This document shows, piece by piece, positions 1 through 11,504 of a stretch of 64,000 nucleotides of DNA. The notes under the pieces were generated by a model, which was not told the origin of the DNA, searched no databases, and saw nothing but the letters and a program-made list of their open reading frames with translations. Source of the stretch: Apostichopus japonicus (Eukaryota; Echinodermata; Holothuroidea; Aspidochirotida; Stichopodidae); contig NC_092569.1 of the NCBI RefSeq assembly GCF_037975245.1, forward strand, positions 13,191,001-13,255,000. The letters run 5' to 3'. Numbering within the stretch: position 1 is the stretch's first letter; the number at the start of each line of letters is the position of its first letter. Both the position numbers and the translations under genes were made by a program.

Positions 1-662
1 ATGGTTAAGATTCGTCCAACAAGGCAGCATATACAGAAACGTCCTCAAAGCCGAAGCCAAAGTGAATTAATTAATTCACACATCAGAGTCTTTGCACACA
101 CACAGAGTCTTTGCATTCTAAGTTCTGCAATACCGCAGTCATTTACCTTTCAGCAAAACATTTCATACTGTAGTAATGATTGTGAAAGTGTATTACTTGC
201 TGTTTCTCTAATAATTGACTGTCAGAACCTATGTGGCACTCCCCCCCATCCTGGAAGAAACAAGCCCGGATGACTTTTATCATCAGGCCCAAATGACACA
301 AATAGTCAAAACCTTGGACTGGATCGAACCAACACCATTTCAGTAAACAAAAATTCAGCGAGATTCTTGACGAGGAAGAACTGTGACAAATGTAGCATTC
401 ATTCATTACTGACTTTTAAAATCGTGGTTAATTCTGGATGAGGCAATAGAGGAGGCCCTCGCGACTCGGACGTTGGTCAAAAGGGGCACAGTGGGTTGAA
501 ATGGAATTTATAGACAAGGAAGATGGGAGGTATAATATAAGAGAAAGGAGGCAGAGAAAGGGAGAGAGAGAGAGAGATGGGAATGAGAACTATGGCTGTA
601 AACAAACATAGGATTCTTGTTGCGGAATGATTTGTAACCGAGAGACATTTACAGAAGGTAAG
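1..662. other. Intronic sequence with short GA-rich tract
   Basis: This segment lies downstream of the 88-bp exon inside the minus-strand gene. It has a GA-rich simple repeat at about 536-580. Open frames on both strands look random, and I see no FERM F3 exon. Confidence 0.6.
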
Positions 663-985
663 AGAGCGTGGTGGCCAACTGGCTAAGGCGTCGGACTCGT
701 GATCCAAGGATTGCTGGTTCGATTACTGCCTAGTTCATTACGTTGTGTCCTTGGGCAAGATGCTTTATCTCACTTGCCTCTCTCCACCCAGTGGTTAAAA
801 GGGTACCTGTGAGGTAACTTGTCATTGAGCGCAGTATATATAACGGCTGCCGACTGGAGGGATTTTCTCTGGGTTATCAGGTTATCATTGACCAGGGGTA
901 ATATAACGTAGACCTGTGTAGCGCTTTGAGACCTATCGCTGGTATAAAGCGCTATATAGAAAGCAAATATTAAATATGATTATTA
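663..985 (+). mobile_element. tRNA-derived SINE, antisense in 4.1 gene intron
   Basis: A pol III promoter is visible: A box TGGCCAACTGG at 672-682 and B box GGTTCGATTAC at 716-726, about 34 nt apart as in a tRNA gene. A non-tRNA body follows, then a 3' end with AGCGCTTTGAG (920-930) and GCGCTATATAGAAAGC, then AT-rich sequence. This 3' end resembles the tail of the LINE fragment at 42060-42178, so it may be mobilised by that LINE family (inference). Boundaries are approximate; I see no clear target duplication. Confidence 0.8.
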
Positions 986-1005
986 GGAGGACGACTGACA
1001 CCTAC

Positions 1006-1093
1006 CCTTGCATGGTGCAGGTCTACACCATACATTGCCAATTTCTTGGCATTTTCTAGGAAATGAAGGTCCGCTTCAGATGGAGTCTGTCCC
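1006..1093 (-). CDS. EPB41-like: Protein 4.1/coracle-like gene, 88-bp exon (end of F2 lobe); gene continues outside
   Basis: An 88-bp exon with acceptor CTTTTCCAG and donor AGG/gtaggt on the minus strand. Its first base completes the Lys codon split across the intron. It then encodes [15 protein letters not shown] and [14 protein letters not shown], the C-terminal helix of the F2 lobe and the start of F3. This matches coracle and EPB41-family sequence almost residue for residue, and 88 bp is the size I recall for this exon in vertebrates. It ends in phase 0. The next expected exon (F3, beginning near D-x-E-G-V-x-I) is not found in bases 1-1005, so the rest of the gene lies outside. A SINE ends within about 30 bp of the donor. 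Confidence 0.95.
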
Positions 1094-1302
1094 CTGGAAA
1101 AGAGAGGGAAAGATTTACTTTATGAATGACAGCTTACAATATATATCTGACAAATTAACGACTACAGTAGAAATGAATGCAGCTCTGAAGGGTACAAATG
1201 TTAATCAGCATATAATTTGTGCATAATTGAAGTAACAAAATCAGGTACCATACAGTTTGAGAAGTTGAAAATGTTTATCAATCTACACAAGACGTACTGT
1301 AT

Positions 1303-1392
1303 TTACCTGACATTGAGTACTGTAGTACCTGACATTGAGTACTGTAGTACCTGACATTGAGTACTGTACTAACCTGACATTGAGTACTGCAG
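1303..1392. repeat. 22-bp tandem repeat, about 4 copies
   Basis: The unit CCTGACATTGAGTACTGTAG plus two bases starts at 1306, 1328, 1350 and 1373, so the spacing is 22, 22 and 23 bp. It lies in an intron of the 4.1-like gene. Confidence 0.9.
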
Positions 1393-1855
1393 TACATGTC
1401 AAACATTTATACATTGATGGGCATGAACAAAGGTTGCCTTTAATGTTCAGCATATCATAAAAAGCATGCAACATCATCAATGTGCAGCACTTGGTAAAAG
1501 GTATCCAATTTATTGAGCTTAGTAGATAGAAGAGTGCATTTGCAGAGAGGAGATAGGTGGTAGTAATATCTCACATTTGAATTATCCTGAATTATCTTGG
1601 TAGCTGTAAGTATCCTTTGTAATGAGCTTTATTTTAATAATAGGGTGATTGTGTAATGTGTGTGCCCTCCATTAATCAAATCAAGATAAATCATAGGCCA
1701 ATGACGTCATAATTGCTTTCAACATGAATATTTAACAAGCAAGGAAACTTGGTCAGCCAGTTGGGAAAATTTTCTAATGCTGTAATACCACTCTATCATG
1801 CCCTATCCTATCATGCTTCAATGCACTCGTAATGACAGTGTGAACGGTTCCTAAC
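1393..1855. other. Intronic sequence, no feature seen
   Basis: AT-rich intron. The stretch at about 1780-1855 (TATCATG, GACAGTGTGAACGGTTCCTA) shares wording with the dispersed repeat family found at 3333, 3645 and 15773. Nothing else was recognised. Confidence 0.5.
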
Positions 1856-2796
1856 CAGTGTTCGATTTTTCCGGTATCGCATCGCAAAATGCGATCCAAA
1901 ACGACAAACTTGCGAGACGTTTCCAAATCAGCATCGCACTTTCTGCCGATTTGTGCGATACAAATTCCTAGTCAGATTTGGGAGCAAACACTCAAACCTT
2001 AACTTACGAACTGTCGATCACAATGTAGAAGTTATAATTTATTGAGTTTATACTCAATGTACAACTTATTGACTTGACCGTATAGCGAAAAAAAACCTGA
2101 AAAAATAATGTCCTACCATAGTTAAGTGTAAAGCAAATAGCCTAACCACCTCGGCGGTTACGGATCTCACGTAACTAAAAGGTTCCCTGGCAACGTGCCA
2201 AAAAATGTTAACAAACAGGTGTTATACAGGGGATGAGCTCACAGTTGTTGGGAAGGTACCTGGGCAAATTCGCAGCACATGTACCGTGGTACAGTAGTTG
2301 GGTATAGGGTTAAACACTGCAGTTGTAAAAATGTACGCATAGTGCACGCTATTCATTGTTAGGCAGTCTAGAAACGGGGCTTTGCTGAACGTTGTTTGTT
2401 TCATAATATCGGAAGTTTTGTAAGTTGCACTTTTTAAAGATTGAAAGACAGATTAAATCTCTTTTCATTTTATAACATAATACAGCTACTTTAACTTGTC
2501 ATTTTAAAATTTTCATCAGTTTCGTGACAATTTAAATAAAAAAAGTTGTCAGTATTTTGCATCCTCAACTGCGAATTTTTTCATCGCCAGACATCGCAAA
2601 AAATGACAACAATTTTCGGGGGCTTTCGCCCCAAGGATCCCCACGAGGGGTTCTACCCCGTGACCCCACCATAGCCCTAAGATGGGCCCCTGGACACCAC
2701 GCCTTTATGCTCGCACGTTACGCGTGCTAGGCAGGCGAACACCGGCGGGAAATCAGCAGTGTGTTCGCGGGAAATTGAACAAGGTTTTCCAACACT
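1856..2796. mobile_element. Possible decayed hAT-like element or repeat cluster
   Basis: The segment opens CAGTGTTCGATTTTTCCGG and closes with TTTTCCAACACTG, so the outer seven bases CAGTGTT are inverted. Inside are GC-richer stretches unlike the intron (CGGGGGCTTTCGCCCC near 2617). The 8 bp outside each end do not match, so this is only a candidate. A related motif (GTATCGCATCGCAAAATGC) recurs at about 29405. Confidence 0.35.
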
Positions 2797-3094
2797 GCTG
2801 AACTGTGCAGTTACTGTATGCATCATGTTCAAGGTTTTCACGGAGGCCTTTGAGGAAATGAATGGTTAGTACAGTGTATATATGCTGCACTAATGCTGTG
2901 TGTAGGCCAAGGTTCACGAAGGTCAATGGTTATATTCGCGCGCCGTAGACGTGTTTTTAGATGTTACGGAGAATCAGGTTTCCATGGATATTAATCGAAA
3001 ATGAATCTGAGTTTAACTGACGCTAAAGAAATGGATCGTCTTGGGCAGATTAACAAATCATTGCAAGTATAAATAAGTACAGGTAGCTCTGCTG

Positions 3095-3223
3095 TTAAAA
3101 AGAAAAGTTCAATATCGGTTTGCTGTTATCGGCAATTAGGCAAAATTTTACCGATACCGATATGCTGCCGATATTGCAAATATCGGCCGATACCGATATT
3201 GAAAACGATTATCGTAGCAACAC
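3095..3223. mobile_element. Fragment of a hAT-type terminal region
   Basis: Repeated ATCGGCCGATACCGATATTG-type wording runs up to a GTAGCAACACTAG end, read here from inside to outside. This resembles termini of metazoan hAT elements that begin CAGTGTTGCTA. Only one end is visible. The assignment is from recollection of similar repeats. Confidence 0.4.
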
Positions 3224-3332
3224 TAGTATAAATAATAATAATAATAAACAAACATTTTCTAGTTAATACATTGATAGCCAACATTTGGTCCGTTTTGTGG
3301 TAATTTCAAAACTGCTATAGATATTCATACTT

Positions 3333-3860
3333 CTCATACTGACAGAGTGAACAGTTCCTAACCTTTATATGATAGGGACAGGATATTCATACTTCTCATG
3401 CTGTCAGTATGAGTGCTTTCTTGAAGCAGCCCATGAAAGTACAGTTTATCAAAAATTGTCGTAACTCCAGGGGTGAACTTGGTTTGAATTCAGTCACTCA
3501 ACCTGACCAGATAACAATTATCTCAAGATAAAAAAAACTTATCTACCAGTCATCCACACACCCTGGCTAGGAATACCCATACTGTATAGCAAATGTCCTT
3601 GTTTGTGAAGGATACACATACTGTATGCCAAAGCACTGGTATTGACACTGTGAACACAGTTCCTAACCTTTATCTGATAGAGACAAGATATATTCATACT
3701 TCTCATACTGTCAGTATGAGTGCTTTCAAGCAGCCATGAGAGTACAGTTTATAATACAAACTTGTCCCAACTGGGTGAACTTGGTTTATTCAGTCACTCA
3801 TCCTGATCAGATAACAATTACTGTACCTCAAGATAAAAATAACTTATCTACCAGATAAGA
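3333..3860. repeat. Two diverged copies of a dispersed repeat
   Basis: Two similar segments of about 215-225 bp (about 3333-3555 and 3645-3860) share in order GTGAACAGTTCCTAACCTTT-type, TATTCATACTTCTCAT, TCAGTATGAGTGCTTTC, GGTGAACTTGG and a CAGATAACAATTA segment. A third, inverted, copy lies at about 15773-15975. Confidence 0.75.
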
Positions 3861-4348
3861 TTGATGTCACTGACTGAGTAACAGGGCAATATATACTGTA
3901 TATCTATTTGCATACAAACTACAGGTACGCACACAGACATTAATGGTATCAGTACACAGGTATTAATTAACACTACTATTATCAAGCACGCATGTTGGCG
4001 AGTGCATTAAACTTCTTCAAATATAGATCTAGCATTATTGAACAGAAAATCAAAGCTGTTTATACTTGAACAAAATGCAGATTAAAGGGGAAAAAAAAAA
4101 ATATCCTGTTCAGGAAACTTTGGCCTACATGAGAAAATACAGTAATTAGATAGAGCTGTGTACATAAGAGCCTACTGGGACAGTGACCCTGACAAACATC
4201 AAGGCTTGATAAACGGTTACTTTACAACTACCTGCACATGTGTACTAATTCAAACTTTCTATTAATTTTATGATTAATCTGTGTCTGATGTTCTCCATAT
4301 TTTTTGTTATCATTTCTATTTTCTCATTTTTAAAATTAAAAAAAAAAT

Positions 4349-4740
4349 TAACTGAATAATTCCTATATCTATATATAAATATCACATAGTTATCTGAGAG
4401 GCACCTACTAAAATACTTACTTGTTAACTGAATAATTTCTATATCTATCTAGGTATATGACATACTGTAGTTATCTGAGAGGCACGGTCTACTAAAATAC
4501 TTGTTAACTGAATAATTTCTATCTATAGGTTTATATCACATAGTTATCTGGGAGGCACCTACTAAAATATTTACTTGTAAACTGAATAATTTCTATATCT
4601 ATAGGTATATATATATCACATAGTTATCTGAGAGGCACGGTCTACTTAAATACTTACTTGTAAACTGAATAATTTCTATATGGGTATATATATCATATTG
4701 TTATATCTGAGAGGCACGGTCTACTAAAATACTTACTTGT
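4349..4740. repeat. About 79-bp tandem repeat ending in the exon's splice donor
   Basis: Five imperfect copies of a unit containing AACTGAATAATTTCTATAT, a TATATATCACATAGTTATCTG part and a GAGAGGCACGGTCTACTAAA part. Each ends near ACTTACTTGT. The last copy runs into the 240-bp exon and supplies its real donor (4731-4736, read on the minus strand as gtaagt). Identical donor hexamers occur at 4415-4420 and 4652-4657. The copy at 4569-4574 reads gtaaat and the second copy has lost the site. Confidence 0.9.
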
Positions 4741-4976
4741 GAGTTTTATGTAATTCTAACACCTTCTCTTCCAACTTCTTCTGCTCGTCGTCAGATGTGC
4801 CGTTAGGTGCGAAGTTAAATGGTTTCAAATATGCAGTGTCGTTGCCGTGCTTTTCGGGATCGTGGTCGCCGAGCTCGCTCTGAACCACGTAGGATCCCAG
4901 AAGGGCGTGTGTCACCTGGGAGCACGGCAGTTTACCTTTCTGAATGTCTTCTCGCAATTGTAAACATAATTGGTAT
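4737..4976 (-). CDS. EPB41-like: Protein 4.1/coracle-like gene, 240-bp exon (FERM F2 lobe)
   Basis: This exon begins after CTCTCTCTAG and ends CACAA/gtaagt on the minus strand. It carries most of the F2 (acyl-CoA-binding-protein-like) lobe: [19 protein letters not shown], then [19 protein letters not shown], and finally [27 protein letters not shown] and L-H-K-T-H-K-G-Q resemble Drosophila coracle even more than vertebrate 4.1R. At 240 bp it is seven codons longer than the 219-bp vertebrate equivalent as I recall it; the extra residues fall in the loop around [12 protein letters not shown]. The exon runs from phase 2 to phase 2. Its donor lies inside the last copy of a tandem repeat that carries further donor-like sites. 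Confidence 0.97.
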
Positions 4977-7900
4977 CTAGAGAGAGGAGAAATAGACACA
5001 GTTTAAAAACAATCAGTTATTAGGACTGGTTAAAGGACAAGCAAACTTCACCTATTAGCTTTATATCTTTTTGTGATAAATATTCTTGTGATAAACATGT
5101 CCCCAATACAATCTCGTATCCACATCAGCACCCCTTACCCCCCCCTCCCCCATCACCAACACCACCCTTTTCTCAACATCATCCTGTCATTACAAATCTT
5201 ACTTTAAAAGTAGTTTACGATGTCTTCGTTTATAAATTTATGTTTTTTAAAAATGTTTTCCATAAATGCTCATCACAATTGTGTTCTTCAGTATATATAT
5301 ATATAGCCATTGCTAAAATCGCCTCCCATCTGCAAGCCTCCCAACTCCGAAACCTACTCCCCTCTTTGCCCCTCTCGCAATACAATGACATGACCTCTCT
5401 CAGATAAATATGCTTTCATTATTATACAACTGTCATTCCAAAACTAAAGGTTGGTAGGGTAAAGATTGATGGGACAAATGGATGTTAAGGGGAAAACAAA
5501 TACAGCTTCACAAATATTGGCTTTCTTTTTCTTGGTTCAAAGCAAACACTGCCCACACACACACCAACAGAACACCTTCATGTGGCACTTAGCTATGTAC
5601 GAGGCAAAAAACTACCCACATCTTGTGCATATGAGTGAGCGAGCGCACCCACTATAAATGTCATTGAAACAGTCATCTTCCTGTTGTTAAGATAACATAT
5701 CATATATACCTACCACCGACTCCACCCTTTCTAAATGTTTTAATATGAGCTCACACCCATCCAACTTCCTTAGAGTACTTAACAGTTGTGCAATGTCCAC
5801 ATATACTGTATATATTGTAGTTATATTTCCTTAATGGTTGGGGGAGGCTCAAGTTACATTTTGCGTTGGAATTGTTACAACCTAATGGTTGCATGTACTC
5901 GATTCTTGTTTCGTTTCTTGTTAGAGGAAAAGATATAGCTAAAACAATTGAAGTTAAAAAAAAAAAGGAAAAAAAAATGAGTCTGCTAAACTCAGACTAG
6001 GAATGATGAAATTATAGGCATAGACAAGTTTGAGTGACACAGAATAAAACTACATCTTTAGAACTACACATTATTGAAGATCTTGAAACTTAGAAATCTC
6101 TTAGAATCTCTCATTTTGGGCCGGAATACATCCGAAGGGTTTGATCAGAAATGTTCATGACAGACAGACAGACAGACATACACACCACACTACAAAATGT
6201 TGCTTTATAGGGCTCGTCTTTTACTTATTTTCATCGGACATGAAAAGACAAATCTGTGTTATAATGGATGCGTCTTTGCCGCAAAAAATCAACTAGATTC
6301 CTTCCCCCCCCCCTCTCTTTTTAATAGTCAGTACTAAAAGGCGTGATTTTGTCAGCTAGCGCAGGAAGCTTTCAACGACTATTATATGTAATCCGCTGAG
6401 AGGCAGAAACATCGTGCTGATAAAAATTCCTGGATGAGAGCCAAATTTCCTTATCCTTGTAAATATTTCATTTTAAACCTACTTTTGCATGCAATTCTAT
6501 TCTGTTTGAATACGGTCTACAGGTTCCTCAGACACTGATGATTGCTGTGTGGCCGTCAAGTTGCTGAAACATTTTCTGCAGAGCTGGTCATTCTAAACAA
6601 TAAAATCTTTCCAGTGAGGCACTTTACTTGCCCCATCTGTCCAAACCCCCACCCCCCCAATCCCTGCTCTCCTTATCACCTTCCATTCCCTTTCCTCGCC
6701 TCCTCACATTAAATCCATTTCCCTTTCTGATCAAACTTAATTCGGTAGCTGGAAATAATTTTTGAACATTGGCCATATTTTTCAGATAATTTATAATCTC
6801 CCCAGAAAAATAGTGGATGGTGCCAAAATTACAAACAATACAAAAGTAATTCCAGAATTTTTTTTTTTTTTTTTGGCCCAATAAATTTATGTGAAACATG
6901 TTTGAAGCAAGTTAAAATTGAAAACTGTATGAGTCAGGTGACTGTCTGGTGCTCTCCAAGTCATTTAACAACCATGCACCCTCGGACTTAAAATCCTCGC
7001 ATAGACTTGAACAAATGTTTATTACAAACAAAAGGAACATAAAACAAAGGAGATAGGAGACATTTCTTTTATGTGTATTTCATGTATGTACTGTAATATA
7101 TACTGGTGTCATGAACAGGGATCAGAAATCAACACCTTTGAATGTTTTCAAGATAATGTTAATTGTAAATATTTCATACTCTTTTTTCCAAGTTAGTGAA
7201 GAAATTATTAACTGTCAAAATGGCTGCCATGGCTTTCTTCCTCATAAATTACAAATATAAGTTCCAGATGATTTGCGTTCAACAATTGAATAAAAAAGAA
7301 AAGAAAACCAACAAGAGTTGTAGGTGACTTTCTTTAAAGCAAATGGTCCTACGTAACTGAATTTATTGTGCATCCAGGATGTTTCACGGTCACAGCTTAT
7401 CCACTTGTTTTGATTGCTAAAATCGGGGCACTTAAATTGTCTAATATCCCAAAACCTATATACTGTACAGTAAATAAAACGAATAATACATGTATGCTAA
7501 AAATGGGTTAAAGGCTGATAATGCTGTCTTTTAATGAAGTGATTTCTACAGTATATAATCCAATTAAATGTTCATGTACGGCAAAGACTTCGAGTTAGCA
7601 TACAGACTATGATTAAAAATATACAGAATTACTGCATATAATAAGGTCTCCTTAATATGGGAGGGTGGTGCCAGGTATGGGGTGGCCTTCCATCTCCCAG
7701 CTCGAGTCAAGATTTATGTTTTTTACTCCGTCTCCTTTTGTTATACGACCTCCTGTTTCCATCTGTTGAAATACAAGTTCTGTCTACCATTTTTATTGCC
7801 CACTCTTAGTAGGTGTGGTAGTACTAACACTAGCTTCTTGGGTTTTTAGTTAATTTTTCCCAAACCTGCAGGCCGAGCAATACTCTGTGCATCTAGAACA

Positions 7901-9227
7901 TGGTAAATACATGATACACACACACACATATAAGGCTTCTTTGACCATGAGGTTACTGCATGGTAGAAAATATCCCAGCTCATCTTTGACTAATTAATAT
8001 ACTGCACAATACCCCATCAAACAATGCTCTTTGCTTAATTTAACAAAAGAAAGTATCCCATCTGATCCTTAACAAAACCCTTCCACAAATGGTGGTTTTT
8101 ACATAGTTTAACAAAGTACACAGCACGTGTAAAGCAAAACTGTTACAGTTTATGGAATTATTATGTAGCACTCTTGTACCATATCAATATAATCCTTTCG
8201 TTAATGGCCTTGGGTTTTTGGTCACTTTCACGCACTGAGCAAGCGACATTTAAGAGCTCTCTATTTTATCTGTTGTGTTATTAATGCGCTGAACCAAGAC
8301 CAAAATAAATATATACACTGTATGCATTCCTTCAAAGGAGGCTTTGAAATAGTTCGCACCTAGTCTGCGTTCCTCTGTTCACTTTGGGAATAAAGTACTG
8401 TCTTGTAGTTAAAACTGATTTCCTTCAGGTTCAAACTATTCACAAATTTCAAAAGTACATTTAACCGTCCTGGTGCATATATATCTTGTGAAAAGAAAAC
8501 CTATATAACAGAACAAACTTTGAACAGAGCATTCAAATACATGGAAACAAACAATGGGATTTTAGCTACCCTAAGGGATATGAACCCAATGACTCCAGGT
8601 AAACAAGTCCTAGTTCTTTAGAGCTACAGTACCAGCAAACTGAATGTCAGTTCTATGAAAAATACAGTTTTGGGTTGGTGGTTATGGATGAGTTCTTTCA
8701 ACTTTAGGAAACCTTGGCCAGAAGTCATTTAATTGTACCAGCTATGAGGGATTACATACCGATTCAATTCAATGGAACCTGAAAGCTGTTCATATAATAA
8801 TGACAGGGTTTCAAAAGAAATTTGGCTTTTAATTCAAACTACCCTTGAATCTAGGACGGAGTTGGCAAGCTTTTTTGATAACATTTCGTCAAACTGCTAC
8901 ACACCGATTGCAAATGCCGCTTGGAAACCTAAGAATGGGGAAGTCGGTCTGTAACATGTTGCGAAAAAGCTGGGTATCTATAGAACCACAGATCGAAAAG
9001 TAAAAAGCCCCTGCACAGATAAGGAAATGGGACGTTTGGCTAAGAGGAACGGCCACAGAAATGCCAATGTCGATAACAATGGACACTACAAAAGCAAAGT
9101 CTTGGGGAAGCAATTATCCTCTTGCAGACCTGTACATAAATTGGAGAACAGCAAAATCAAGAATTTAAATTTTATTTATAAGGGTTAAAAATGACAAGGT
9201 TTAAAAACTTTAAAAAAAAAGACTGAC
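4977..9227. other. 4.25-kb intron, mostly unremarkable
   Basis: Intron between the 76-bp and 240-bp exons. It has short simple-sequence runs: C-rich at about 5136-5152, (GACA)n at 6161-6179 and a T run near 6860. The open frames, for example at 8772-8954, look random. No further exon is needed, because the flanking exons join in phase. Confidence 0.7.
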
Positions 9228-9303
9228 CTGGTTATGTCTTCTTTCAGCTGTGATGGATCAGGTGGATAAAACTTGACATTGAAAATGAATTGCCACAGTC
9301 CAC
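9228..9303 (-). CDS. EPB41-like: Protein 4.1/coracle-like gene, 76-bp exon (start of F2 lobe)
   Basis: This 76-bp exon begins after CATTCAG and ends ACCAG/gtcagt on the minus strand. It encodes (G)GLWQFIFNVKFYPPDPSQ, then LKEDIT and the first two bases of an arginine codon. N-V-K-F-Y-P-P-D-P-x-Q-L-x-E-D-I-T-R is a hallmark of the 4.1R/G/N/B and coracle subgroup; the EPB41L5 and PTPN4 types differ here. It enters in phase 1 and leaves in phase 2, and the next exon supplies the last base of the Arg codon. The same frame stays open beyond both exon edges, but those extensions are intronic. The intron downstream is 4,251 bp. Confidence 0.97.
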
Positions 9304-9498
9304 CTGAATGAAGGGAAAAGATTAAAAGATGAAAAAAAATTGGAAAAGTCCCCCAACTAAAATCTGATTGCTTCAAGCAATGAACAAAGTTGAGCTAAAA
9401 GTTGAGCTAAATAAATTGCAATTATCCTAAAATTCTATGACATGCTCTAAGGGATGAAAAATCTCTCTCTACTTGTGGCTTTCAAAAAATGAATAAAA

Positions 9499-10425
9499 AG
9501 AAAGAAAGAATTAAATAAATTGCTGAAAAGTGTAATATAGACCTGTATTTACGGACAGGGTTAAACGTGCATTCTTGCAGCTTTGTTAACCAATTACTTT
9601 ATGTTTGTAGTTATTGTTTTAAGTGTTCAAATTAATTAGCAGTTTTGAGGGCTCTGAATGCTTTTGTCTCTTATAAAAAAGAAAGAAAGAATTAAATGAA
9701 TTGTTGAAAAGTGTAATATAGACCTGTAAGTACGGACAGGGGTAAACGTGCACCTTGCAGTTTTGTTAACCAATTACTTTATGTTTGTACAGTTATTGTT
9801 TTAAGTATTCAAATTAATTAGCAGAGCATAGACCTGTATGTACGGACAGGGTTAAAAGTGTATTCTTGCAGCTTTGTTAACCAATTATACTTAAAGTTTG
9901 TACAGTTATTGTTTTAAGTATTCAAATTAATTAGCAGAGCATAGACCTGTATGTACGGACAGGGTTAAAAGTGTATTCTTGCAGCTTTGTTAACCAATTA
10001 TACTTAAAGTTTGTACAGTTATTGTTTTAAGTATTCAAATTAATTAGCAGAGCATAGACCTGTATGTACGGACAGGGTTAAAAGTGTATTCTTGCAGCTT
10101 TGTTAACCAATTATACTTAAAGTTTGTACAGTTATTGTTTTAAGTATTCAAATTAATTAGCAGAGCATAGACCTGTATGTACGGACAGGGTTAAAAGTGT
10201 ATTCTTGCAGCTTTGTTAACCAATTATACTTAAAGTTTGTACAGTAATTGTTTTAAGTATTCAAATTAATTAGCAGAGCATAGACCTGTATGTACGGACA
10301 GGGTTAAAAGTGCATTGTTGCACCTTTGTTAACCAATTATACTTTATGTTTGCACAGTAATTGTTTTTGTGTTCAAATTAATTAGCAGTTTTGAGGGCTC
10401 TGAATTTTGTTGTCCCTTATAAAAC
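9499..10425. repeat. Satellite of 113-bp units nested in a 181-bp unit
   Basis: Seven copies of a unit beginning TAGACCTGTATGTACGGACA start at 9538, 9719, 9829, 9942, 10055, 10168 and 10281. The first spacing is 181 bp, the second 110, and the others 113. The first and last copies share an extra segment (GCAGTTTTGAGGGCTCTGAA), so the 113-bp array looks like an expansion inside an older, longer duplicate. The middle copies are nearly identical, implying recent amplification or homogenisation. It lies just inside the 28.7-kb intron. Confidence 0.92.
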
Positions 10426-11504
10426 GAGGAGGGCCATTCGTTTTCATTTAATTTTTTCATTTATTTATTTTCAGTATAAATATAAATATTTATAAATGGG
10501 ACATCAAAAGTGAGTACGTAATAAGAAAATATTACTTTAAAATGTTAGTGTACAAAAAGGACAAACAAAAACACAAAAATTGACCAAAGGGGTCCAGACA
10601 TAGAGGGCACACAAAACCAAACTTGAGCCTTCTACATGCAGGTTTAACATATTGTTTTCGCAAAACTGTACTTACAATTATAGCAACATCATACTTGTAA
10701 TGTACTAACAATTATAGCAACATCATACTTGTAAGCTAAACAATTTTTTTTTTTTTTTAAATTACAGTCAATAATGTTTCAAATTTAATATTAAGCAGAT
10801 ACAGGTACCAAAAACAGAAGAAAAAAAAACAACATGTGGGATACCATTCTGCAGGTACAATTGAGACCACCTATAGTGTAGTAATCAACAATTTCCATTA
10901 CCTCCATTGATTTTTCCAAATATAGGTCTATTTACAATACCTGGGGGTATTGCTGGGAGCTAGAGAAAAAAGTTCTATTACAATATACAGCAGGCTGTGA
11001 ACACATCTGACAAGTACCTTTTATCTGCCTCAAATTCTACACATGCCTCTCCAAGCTATATTGCACAGTTTAATGCCTGGCAATTAAGTTCATCACACTA
11101 TTCTATAGTTCTACTATGTACATGTGTGGTAACTACAGCTGGTGATAGTAGCAGCTATATGGAATCAGCTATAAAGTATTAAACAATACTCTAAACAACC
11201 ATGTGAGTTCTCCCAAGAGAAATTTATTTGCACTAAACTAGAAATTGAAGATTTTCAAACCCTACTCTAGTGTAATTTGGAATAATATCTCTTTATCTGC
11301 TATATATGCACTAGAGTACATGTTTAGGGTAGTGCAATTATAATGACCTATACTATACATGTACATAATGTGTGATATGTGACTGCAGCACATATTAACT
11401 CAATGGTACGTTTATACATTGTCCTGCAAGATATATTTAGAATAAAAATAAAATAAAACTGTTAGCAAACTGCTAAATCCACTAGAGAGCCTGTGTAGGA
11501 GAAT
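10426..11504. other. Intron, small local duplication only
   Basis: A short direct repeat (ACAATTATAGCAACATCATA) occurs at about 10675 and 10708. There are A/T homopolymers and otherwise no recognised feature. Confidence 0.6.

Noticed and set aside
1303-1392. CRISPR-like short repeats
   Set aside because: There are no unique spacers; it is a simple head-to-tail tandem repeat in an animal intron.
1856-2796. A complete hAT element
   Set aside because: Only the outer seven bases are clearly inverted, and the flanking octamers (TTCCTAAC and CTGAACTG) do not match.
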